NCBI GenBank assembly: GCA_951230915.1
Contig: OX579638.1
Coordinates: 25,562,696-25,626,695 of the forward strand
Direction of reading: 5' to 3'
DNA: 64,000 bases
Source of the DNA: Antitrichia curtipendula
Lineage: Eukaryota; Streptophyta; Bryopsida; Hypnales; Leucodontaceae
Shown here: one piece after another, positions 1 through 7,650 of the stretch
How positions within the stretch are numbered: the first letter of the stretch is position 1
How the letters are laid out: every line of letters starts with the position of its first letter
Translations under genes and position numbers: made by a program
Notes under the pieces: model-generated
The model's input: only the letters and a program-made list of their open reading frames with translations
What the model was told of the DNA's origin: nothing
Database searches by the model: none

Positions 1-125
1 TTTAGATTTGACATGTGAAAAGAGGATTGAAAGATTTCAAATTACTTTCATAGTTATCACTACAAGAGAAAGGGGTGTTTTAAGTAGTGTCCTAGACATC
101 ACGTCTTTTAAGTAACGTCTTTTAA

Positions 126-138
126 CCCTAGACTGCCC
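126..138 (+). repeat. piggyBac left terminal inverted repeat
   Basis: CCCTAGACTGCCC directly abuts the TTAA at 122-125. It pairs with the right end at 5073-5085 with a single T/C difference at position 9. The similarity continues weakly for about three more bases. Confidence 0.9.
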
Positions 139-1105
139 ATGCCTGGTCGCGTCACGAACACACTCTCCGAGGCACTTTCGAAGGAATCATGTACTGGTGG
201 CAATCCAGGCGGTTTCACCGAACTTCGCCGTTCGATTCCGCACTCAGATTAGAGGCGATGCTCCAGGACGAATCAGAAGGAGCATCGACCGGTGACATGC
301 AAAGATCATAACAATTGTTGGATCGTTGAGTCAGGGCGAAGGAGTCTTTTTTTCAGGGTGTCGCCCCAATCTCGGCCTCCAGTGCAGATCAGATGAGATC
401 ACCTCCACTTCAACTGCCAAGGTTTGACACACATCGTTCTTACAAAGCCATAGCGACAAAAATTGCGAGTTTTCAGGCCAAAACAATGAAATGCGAATCA
501 TCGGAAGAGGAGTTGGTTGCTCTGGCGGGGTTCCCGCTGACCGGCACAGACCGGGAATACCGCACTTGGACACTGGATAATGCCATTTGAATATGGAAAG
601 TCCAACGCACTGGAAACGGCAAATTTTTTCCAGAGTACACATTGCACGCAAACAGCCGCGCAAGGTGGTTTCCAAAACTCTTCACAATACAAAGAAGGTA
701 GAAAATAACACGATCACGCAACGAAAGAATCTTCTGTGGTGAAAAAAAAAATTGCCGTGTTCCAAACAAAAGTCACCGTAGACACACAGGAGCATGCCTC
801 CCGATAGAGAAGTTTCCGACTTTTAGGCAAAAACAAATGAATGTCGTGAAGCAGGTAATCTATTCAAAATCCTACAAGGTGATCGACCACGGGAATAGTG
901 CCATGCGGATCTGTGTTGACGGAGGCAGCGTCAGCTTGGACTGGGACTTCGTGGTGGGGACCCTGCCCAAAAGCAGGAGTCATACACAGGCTGGAAATTT
1001 GGGGTCTTCACGCGTGCGCGACGTCCACTGAAGTTGAAGGAGCCAGGTTCCATGAGGGGACTGCTGGCCACCGTCCAAACTGCCAAAAAAAGCCCCCAAA
1101 AGACG
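139..1105. other. piggyBac left non-coding part (transposase 3' side)
   Basis: This stretch lies between the left terminal repeat and the transposase stop codon. It probably contains the transposase 3' UTR and subterminal transposase-binding sequence. I recognise no further gene in it; the short open frames on both strands look like chance. Confidence 0.5.
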
Positions 1106-4078
1106 TCAGCATCCATGAAAGCGCACAGCAAAATCGCGAGCCTGAAGTGCCCCTTTTTTGGACGAATGCACCTTTGGGAAACACTGAACTTTGCACATGA
1201 AGACAAAGCCACATGCATCACAATAATCTGCTTGCTTCCGTTTACACATGCAACACCTCCGACGAATCGTCTGGTGAGTTTGCAAATAGTGCAGTGCCGA
1301 TGGACGAGTATTCCAAGGAGTGCAGGTGCGCGGCCTTGACATCTTCGGCAGTATGAGGCCGAAAGCGACATCGTAAATGAAGTTCACACGGCGCACTTTC
1401 CTCTCTCCACGGGCACGCCTATCGTGCCGGTAACAAACCCAGGCATTGTGCAAAACAGAATCCACAACGAACATCAAGTATTTGTGCCACCATTTTGTGC
1501 TGTGAAACTGTGTTGTATAACTCCTTCGCATTTGGTCCACGAGGTCCACGCCCTTCATGTTCGCCTGGTACTCAGCCTGCTGCGGTGTGGTGGGAATCTC
1601 TTCACGTTTTCCTTTCAACCATCGTCGAGCAACTGCTGATCCGGTAGGGTCTGCTGAAGTACTCAGGAAAGCTACTGGCTTCTTGTCATACCATACAGAC
1701 GCAGCCATTCGTCCACTTGAGTGCGTAAGCCAAAAAAGAGATGACCGGGGATGCTCACCCTTCTTGTACGCAGAGAGCATGGAAGGGAAGCCAATTCTAT
1801 TTCCTTTCACCGTCCCCGTGGCAAAGATCCCACGGCGTAGAAGACCATCAAACAGTGAAGGGCTGGTGAAGTAATTATCTACACAAACGGAATGTCCCTT
1901 ATGTTGTAGGCCGACAGTGAGTTCATGAACCACACGTTCGCCCAAGCCAGCTTCCGACAGGCCTCCAATTTTGCCCAAATATGGAATTACATTCCATATG
2001 AAGCCAGAGTGTACACAGACTGCTGCCCACAATTTGAATCCATACCGCGTTGGTTTTGCGGGCATGTACTGACGACATGGACTATGGAAGCCTCGATATG
2101 CAACCATCACCTCATCGCATGTCAACCACTTCTCCGGGTGGTATGAACTCTTTGACACAGCAACAAAATGGTCAAGTAACCACCTAATTTTATACAACTT
2201 GTCGTAGCCGGGGTCTGCCTTGTCATGGCAAGCTGTAACGTTGTCAATGAAATGCAAACACCGCAGCAACGACTCGAATCGATTCCGTGAAAAAACCTGA
2301 GGAATGACACCACATCGCCAGAATACATCTTCCCTCCAGTAATCACGGATTGAAGGTGAAGTCTTCAATCCCATGAGAATAGTCACACCAAAGAACGCAC
2401 GCATTTCTACTCTATTCGTTGGAGTCCAACGACTTCCACCGTTTGATCCAGGTGGTTTGCCTCTTCGTCTTGGGTTAGCCACATTGCTAGCCCTTTGAGA
2501 AGCGTACAAGTTTGTTTGCGAGACTATGCGGTCTATGGTTGCATTATCAAACCAAAGGTCAAAGAAAGAACGGGCAGTCGGCTTCTTGCGTCTGAAACGT
2601 TCTGTTGGTCCTGGGAAAGCCCCTCTAAAGCTTGCTCGATCGCCTGTCAACATTGGTCGTGTGGTATCCCACTCGGAATCCCTATAAAGATAGCGAATTC
2701 TCTCCAGTGCATCATTCTGCACTGGATCGACAAACGTATATTCTTCGTAGTCATTCACATCAAATGCATTGTCCTCTAGCTCTGTAGCATCTTCGCCGAA
2801 CAACAACCAATCAGAATTGTTATCATTGGAGGAATTGTTACCTTGGAAATCAGCGTAGTCCGGCACCCATTCGGTATCACGAGATTCAGTCGTCCAGCTA
2901 TTGCCGCCCTGGAGTCCTTCCACCTCCGATTGCCTCTGGGCACGTCGAGGCGGCGTCACATAACCATCTGCGCTTCCTCCCGTAGACAAAGTCTCCGTCG
3001 ACTCCACTGCCCCTACCACGTTGCCTTCGTTTTCGATGGAGATTGCCGAAACATGCTGTATGTTCTCACTGACAGTTCCAATGTTTTCCAGTGCAGTGAC
3101 TGGATATGGAAGCCCAGTCATGAGATCACCTCCGTTGTCGTGGCAGTGATTGTGAGGATCAAATGACGGCCCTACAGAAGTTGAATTCGACAAATCTGTC
3201 ACCGCATTCACCCAGTCTAGTGTTCTCGCAACACTGTCGAAGGCCGCTGATAAGTTCACCACCCGCCCAAGTGCAACTTCGCCCTCCATCCCTTGTTGTG
3301 AAACAGATGCTTGTTTTTGCCCTAAAGGCGACAACTGTCCCCCGCTTCGTCCAATATTTGTGCATAGCCTATTGCTGGGGCCATCGTGGAAAGGAGATGC
3401 ACCTCCCAAGGGATGACGAAGGTGTCCACTACGAAACATTGGAGAGCGTGACGGTGACGTGTAATGCCTCTGCTCCAAGTTCATCCCCCGTTGAAGCGAA
3501 GCAGATCTGAGGACCGGTGGCGATCTGCTACCTCCAACAATTCGCGGCGGAATCCACCCTCTCGGCTTCTTTGAATTCCTGAGTCGCTTGTTTGCAGGAC
3601 GAATTCCATTCCGTCCCTCATTCGCACCATCATCCAGCCTTGCCGGCACGCTGGATTCTCCTACCTCGGTGATTGGTAGCCCCACCATGACAGTCGTAAC
3701 CCTTGAATTTTCAGGCACCGTCTCCCCATTGCAAGCAATTGTGGTCCCCCATGTCACCCCATGAACCCCTAAACTCTCAGTTTCCATGAACACCTCAGGA
3801 ATCCCTAAATTGTGAGGGAGGTGATCTCCTTCTCTCTCATTATGCTGTACTAAAATGTTTTCTTCCCCCCCCGCCCCGTTCCACCTTGCAGCATGCCCTC
3901 CGCCGGAATCAAAGCCAGCATCGACAGAGGCTCCGACTACTTGCTGCGAATCAAAGCCGTCACTTCCCCGGAGAGTGCTTCTGTGAGCAGTTGCTAGTCG
4001 GCGCCCGATTCGTCCTCGTTGTGGAGCTGGCCTCGCTTCCAGATCCATTGCCGCTTTCGCCCTGGCCTCGCGCTTCAT
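1106..4078 (-). CDS. piggyBac-type transposase (DDE_Tnp_1_7), 990 aa
   Basis: This enzyme would excise the element and insert it at TTAA sites. The frame is open from an ATG at 4078 to a stop at 1106. Residues 1 to about 430 form a long Ser/Asn/acidic low-complexity region with no domain I recognise. The piggyBac catalytic domain covers about residues 500-870. It contains the three catalytic aspartates in their usual contexts: D655 in TCDEVMVAYRG, D734 in CVDNYFTS, and D845 in GVDLVDQM, with the accompanying D848. Spacings of 79 and 111 residues match the family closely. The C-terminal tail (about 939-971) is a cysteine/histidine cluster of the kind that binds zinc and terminal DNA in piggyBac. 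The protein is much longer than insect piggyBac (about 594 aa) because of the N-terminal extension. The true start is uncertain: the frame may begin further downstream, or an upstream exon may be spliced in. No stop or frameshift is visible, so the gene may be active. Confidence 0.92.
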   Translation of the reverse strand: MKREARAKAAMDLEARPAPQRGRIGRRLATAHRSTLRGSDGFDSQQVVGASVDAGFDSGGGHAARWNGAGGEENILVQHNEREGDHLPHNLGIPEVFMETESLGVHGVTWGTTIACNGETVPENSRVTTVMVGLPITEVGESSVPARLDDGANEGRNGIRPANKRLRNSKKPRGWIPPRIVGGSRSPPVLRSASLQRGMNLEQRHYTSPSRSPMFRSGHLRHPLGGASPFHDGPSNRLCTNIGRSGGQLSPLGQKQASVSQQGMEGEVALGRVVNLSAAFDSVARTLDWVNAVTDLSNSTSVGPSFDPHNHCHDNGGDLMTGLPYPVTALENIGTVSENIQHVSAISIENEGNVVGAVESTETLSTGGSADGYVTPPRRAQRQSEVEGLQGGNSWTTESRDTEWVPDYADFQGNNSSNDNNSDWLLFGEDATELEDNAFDVNDYEEYTFVDPVQNDALERIRYLYRDSEWDTTRPMLTGDRASFRGAFPGPTERFRRKKPTARSFFDLWFDNATIDRIVSQTNLYASQRASNVANPRRRGKPPGSNGGSRWTPTNRVEMRAFFGVTILMGLKTSPSIRDYWREDVFWRCGVIPQVFSRNRFESLLRCLHFIDNVTACHDKADPGYDKLYKIRWLLDHFVAVSKSSYHPEKWLTCDEVMVAYRGFHSPCRQYMPAKPTRYGFKLWAAVCVHSGFIWNVIPYLGKIGGLSEAGLGERVVHELTVGLQHKGHSVCVDNYFTSPSLFDGLLRRGIFATGTVKGNRIGFPSMLSAYKKGEHPRSSLFWLTHSSGRMAASVWYDKKPVAFLSTSADPTGSAVARRWLKGKREEIPTTPQQAEYQANMKGVDLVDQMRRSYTTQFHSTKWWHKYLMFVVDSVLHNAWVCYRHDRRARGERKVRRVNFIYDVAFGLILPKMSRPRTCTPWNTRPSALHYLQTHQTIRRRCCMCKRKQADYCDACGFVFMCKVQCFPKVHSSKKGALQARDFAVRFHGC

Positions 4079-4418
4079 CGTCCACCAAATCTGGCCAATG
4101 CTTTGTTCGTAGAAACAAATTTAGGAAGTTGGGAATTCCACGAGGATCTTCCTCTGGATATTGCTCAGACCACCCTAGCAATCTGGCAATTTGACGACGG
4201 CATAAGTATCGCCAATTCTTCGGACTAGGTGCAGCACTCCACTCATGCTTTCGTTGTGGCTGCTGCAATGACAACAAGAAGTCCTCCTGCAAACAATTCA
4301 CCACTTTCTGTGCAGTACTCTGGCTCGCTCCTCTTTCTTGTGCCCACAAGAACAATTTATGCTGCACCTCGAACACCTCTTGCTGCGTAGCCCGGCCAGA
4401 CCAAAGCGCCGTCGTCAT
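3960..4418 (-). CDS. Putative second ORF or 5' exon of the piggyBac element, 152 aa
   Basis: This open frame lies just upstream of the transposase on the same strand and overlaps its first 119 bp in another frame. The first ATG is at 4418, and the frame stays open upstream to about 4502. Its composition is protein-like, with many Trp, Gln, Leu and Arg residues spread through it (for example CRRQIARLLGW). A short acidic then Gly/Ser-rich tail begins around residue 110. I do not recognise a family. It could be a small accessory protein, an upstream coding exon spliced to the transposase frame, or chance. Confidence 0.3.
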   Translation of the reverse strand: MTTALWSGRATQQEVFEVQHKLFLWAQERGASQSTAQKVVNCLQEDFLLSLQQPQRKHEWSAAPSPKNWRYLCRRQIARLLGWSEQYPEEDPRGIPNFLNLFLRTKHWPDLVDDEARGQGESGNGSGSEASSTTRTNRAPTSNCSQKHSPGK

Positions 4419-4502
4419 CGTGCCCACCACCCAAAACAATTGTGAACGGTCGCCAATCTCGAAATGTAATTGCAAGTAGTGCTCTGCCTCAAAGGACCCC
4501 AC

Positions 4503-5072
4503 TCACCGCATACACTCAACTGCAAACGCACAACAATCATAGAAATGATGCATTCATGGGCACTCCCCACTCGCCTTCCTCATAGCCTCTCTGAAATGTA
4601 CAATTGCAACCTAGGTTCCAAACAAGCAATCCGTGCATTGCAAACTCCAATTTCAAGTGCCCAACGGCAGAGATTGTATCGCTAGTCTCTCTCCGTAGCA
4701 GCAGGACAAAAATGAGTGCTGCACGTTCTCACGATTCCCGCAACAATGTCCTAGCAGTAAACCCCAGTAAACCCCACAGCACTGGCGGCACTGGCCTTGG
4801 CACGGCAATTGGATCCGATACCCAACGGTCCCGCACCGGCTATGCCCGGTCAGTTTCCGGACATTGTGGCCAACTACCGTGTCCCGATTTTGTCTTCGGA
4901 TTTCCTTCAATAGCCCTGACGTCGAGTCTGTCCTAACGTCCTCATGCATTTGCACCCTCGTTGTGCTTTCAAATGCGCTGAAGTAAGTCTAATGAACCAC
5001 TCGCCCATCCACCGCAATCTGAAATGGCGGCCTTCCTTTTTCAAATTTATGCTGGACAGAAAGCGTCCACTT
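4503..5072. other. piggyBac right non-coding part, probable promoter side
   Basis: This stretch lies between the open frames and the right terminal repeat. It should hold the transposase promoter and 5' leader. No core promoter element is clear enough to name, and the short open frames here are not convincing. Confidence 0.4.
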
Positions 5073-5085
5073 GGGCGGTCTAGGG
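5073..5085 (-). repeat. piggyBac right terminal inverted repeat
   Basis: GGGCGGTCTAGGG is followed by TTAA at 5086-5089. It is the partner of 126-138. Confidence 0.9.
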
Positions 5086-5227
5086 TTAAGTAAGGTTTTA
5101 AGTAAAATTTTACTAAAAAGACAGTCTTTTTAGTAAAATTTTACTTAAAACCTTACTTAAAAGACGTTACTTAAAAGATGTGATGTCTAGGACATTACTT
5201 AAAACACCCCATTCTCTTGTAGTGTAT

Positions 5228-6700
5228 ACCACCCTCGAGATCAAACATTATAATCTTTCAATCCATAAGCGATAGTGTTGTGTTTTCTTTTCTATGTCAT
5301 CTCTAACATGTCTAATTTGAATTTGTATAGTTACGATACCAAAAAATTGATACAACTTATCAAAATGTTGGCTTTTTGTTCAATTTAGATCAAATTTCAA
5401 GATGATAAAAAAAAGCCTTGGACATTTAGAGGTTAAATCCACCACAACTTTTCAAAAGCCACTAAAAAGAGAAGATTTCTTATTATAAACTACAATCAAT
5501 GAGAGTTAAGACAATTTGTGCTTCAATAGTGTTCATTTAAGGTGAGTAGTTGGTTACGTATAGGGTACTTGATATCCTAACTTTGAAAATTTTGCAAAAT
5601 ATTACAAGAATGTTGAAAAATTACAAAAGCACTTGGGGTGCACTTTTCTTCAATTTGCTAAGGGATCCTTTACACCTACAAGCGGGACCATTTCCTTTGA
5701 GACCAATTTTACAAATTTCAACCTTTTGTTCAATAACAACTAAAGATTTGAGCCTTTGGTCCAATCACAAGTGAGGATTTTGGGCCTCTTATACAACAAA
5801 TTGGCCCACCGTCTACGTGTAAAGCGTCCCTAAGAATTTCATCTACTCTTTTTGGTCCTTTGATCATTGTGATGGTGGGACCAAAAAAAAGGGGCATTTA
5901 TAGGTGCTCAGACCTTTTCCATTAGGCAATCGGACACCCTTCCTCACTTATACAAATTGACAATCAAAACGTCAACCTGATAGGTTAAATATTTATTCTC
6001 AGAGTGAAAAGCAAGGGTGAGGCCAAGCCGAGCTAGGCGGGCACAAAATAAGAGGCCTAGAAGAAGCCACGTGTCATAGAAATAATTAAAAAACATAAAT
6101 TCTCTAAAGAGCCCGGCTTGGCTTGCCCACATGACCACATCAAGAGACTCCATGCCAATCACAGATGTGTCAAATATGCCGCGAGGTCGAGCTTGCGGCT
6201 GACAAAGGCCGTCAACATTTGTTGACGGCGGATTATGATCGCAAACTGCCAACTCCCCAAGGGTTGTTGGAGATTTGAGACTAGATATTTTGGCTTCGAA
6301 AAAATGCCACCAAACTCCAATATCCAAAATGCTGTGCAAAAGTTGTTGAAATTTGTCAAGATTGGTAGCTTCAACCAAATTTTTTAGCCTCCCTCAATTG
6401 TTAGAAAAAAAAAAGGGCTTCCTTGATTTATCTTAGCAGTGTATGTGACACTTCCTTCTAGCAAAGGGGTGTAGCACAAGTGTTACTTGTGGAAACTTTC
6501 TGGAGTCGATTATAGAATCTTGAATGAACAAATTCTCATTTAAATTGATCCTTTAATTTAGTGTTTGGAGTTTTTCTCTCTCTTTGCATGTAATGCTAGT
6601 GGCACCAAAGTCATATTATTTTGAATTCGTGCAAGTTGAAATATTCATGTTTTGCACCAATTTCCTCAACAAAAAATAAAATTTGTTGACACTAGTTATT
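5228..6700. other. AT-rich intergenic region, no gene seen
   Basis: No supportable gene. A 144-residue minus-strand open frame at 5944-6378 has no recognisable motif. A possible decayed right end of a TTAA element (a TTTAGAGG then TTAA motif) sits near 5420-5433. Confidence 0.5.
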
Positions 6701-7123
6701 CTAGGTGAAACTATTTCCCCTCACTAATAGGACAAATCAGTGTAACGGACACGGTCGGAAGGCACGACGGCGACGGCGACAGCGACGGCGACGGGCGTTG
6801 AGCGTGAGTGAGCGCCGCAGCCCGAAGTGGCATGAGGGAGCTCGAAGGAGAGCGAGACAAGTAGTAAACAACAGCGCCGCACCAATAAGGAAGCCCAGTA
6901 GCTGCAACGCCATTCAGCGTACCCGCGCACGCACGCCTGCCCGCAAGCCCGTCGCCCTTGACAGATGCTCCCGCCTTGTTCAACTGAAGCTTTCCTTCCT
7001 TCATCCCGACACTCGACACAGACTGCAGCAAACTCCTCGTCAAGCCGCCAACGCCGAACGCAAAGCGGAAGCGTCATCTGTCCGTCTCGCCCGTCTTCTT
7101 CTTTCCAGCCGAATCACTCAACT
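6701..7123 (+). promoter_or_regulatory. NF-YB promoter-proximal region and 5' leader
   Basis: GC content rises abruptly at about 6.7 kb, marking the gene island. The region carries a (CGACGG)n tract at about 6764-6795 and a CCAAT pentamer at 6882-6886. It ends in a good 5' splice site, CTG|GTAAGTT-like, at 7124. I cannot place the transcription start. A 140-residue Arg-rich open frame here ends exactly at the splice site and is better read as leader than protein. Confidence 0.45.
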
Positions 7124-7642
7124 GTAAGTTCCTTCACATCATCACCTTCATCCTCGTACGTCTCTTTCGGCGGAGTAACCTCTTTTTTGGCTCTCATTTG
7201 TGCGCTCGGTCGCGTCTTTCGTTGTTGGTGGACAATGAGGTTCGCTGAGCTGTGTTGTGAGCACCGAAGGCGGTGCCAGGAGGGTGAGAGGGTCCGAGTG
7301 CGTGGAGGCGGTTTGATTTTGCATTATTTTATTCCTTGTTGACGGGGATGAGAATAGTTGGTGCCCTTACTTTCGCGCCTGTAGGTTCCGTCTGGGTGCC
7401 GCGGTCGTCGTCGTCGTCGTCGTCGTCGTTCGTCGTCCTGGCATTCAATGGAGGTTTGAGGTCATTGGGAGGAAGGTCGATGGAGTTACCGGCCATTGCG
7501 AGGGAGTACAGGAGAAGTGGAGACGTTGTGCGAAATAGTGTAATGCGTGTTCTTGAGGGGCACGGAAGGAGTGTGCTGAGGCGGATGGTTTTTTGATTGC
7601 CGTGCGGTTGATTTAGTTCGGTTCCTTGGTCTGGAAATATAG
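7124..7642 (+). other. Probable intron in the NF-YB 5' UTR
   Basis: A strong donor (GTAAGTT, 7124-7130) and an acceptor (AATATAG, ending 7642) lie eight bases before the start codon. They would remove 519 bp containing several upstream ATGs. Such leader introns are common in plant regulatory genes. RNA evidence is needed. Confidence 0.5.
7404..7437. repeat. (GTC)n microsatellite
   Basis: About nine GTC units, then an imperfect continuation, inside the proposed 5' UTR intron. Confidence 0.9.
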
Positions 7643-7650
7643 GTCGAACA

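Larger units (their letters stand above)
126..5085 (-). mobile_element. Complete piggyBac transposon
   Basis: The element is bounded by TTAA on both sides (122-125 and 5086-5089), the hallmark target duplication of piggyBac. Its inverted ends are CCCTAGACTGCCC (126-138) and GGGCGGTCTAGGG (5073-5085), with one mismatch in 13. It is 4,960 bp long and encodes a transposase on the minus strand with all expected catalytic residues. Near-perfect ends, a perfect TTAA duplication and an open transposase frame suggest a young insertion. It is the only element in the window with an intact transposase gene. Confidence 0.92.
58..5224. mobile_element. CACTA-type fold-back MITE, interrupted by a piggyBac element
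   Basis: The ends are CACTACAAGAGAAA at 58 and its complement ending at 5224. They are flanked by the 3-bp direct repeat TAT (55-57 and 5225-5227), as expected for the CACTA superfamily. Without the inserted piggyBac, the MITE is about 203 bp (58-125 joined to 5090-5224). It is a near-perfect palindrome: reading inward from each end gives the same sequence with only a few mismatches down to a centre near 5121. It has no coding capacity. The same end sequence recurs at 48907-49799, so this is a family. Confidence 0.85.

Noticed and set aside
1106..4078. Numerous shorter frames on both strands across the transposase gene
   Set aside because: Shadows of the 990-codon frame, with no independent support.
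5944..6378. 144-residue minus-strand frame
   Set aside because: No domain, no start context, no neighbour support.
6705..7127. 140-residue Arg-rich frame upstream of NF-YB
   Set aside because: It ends at a strong splice donor in the probable 5' leader, and its composition reflects the CGACGG repeat.
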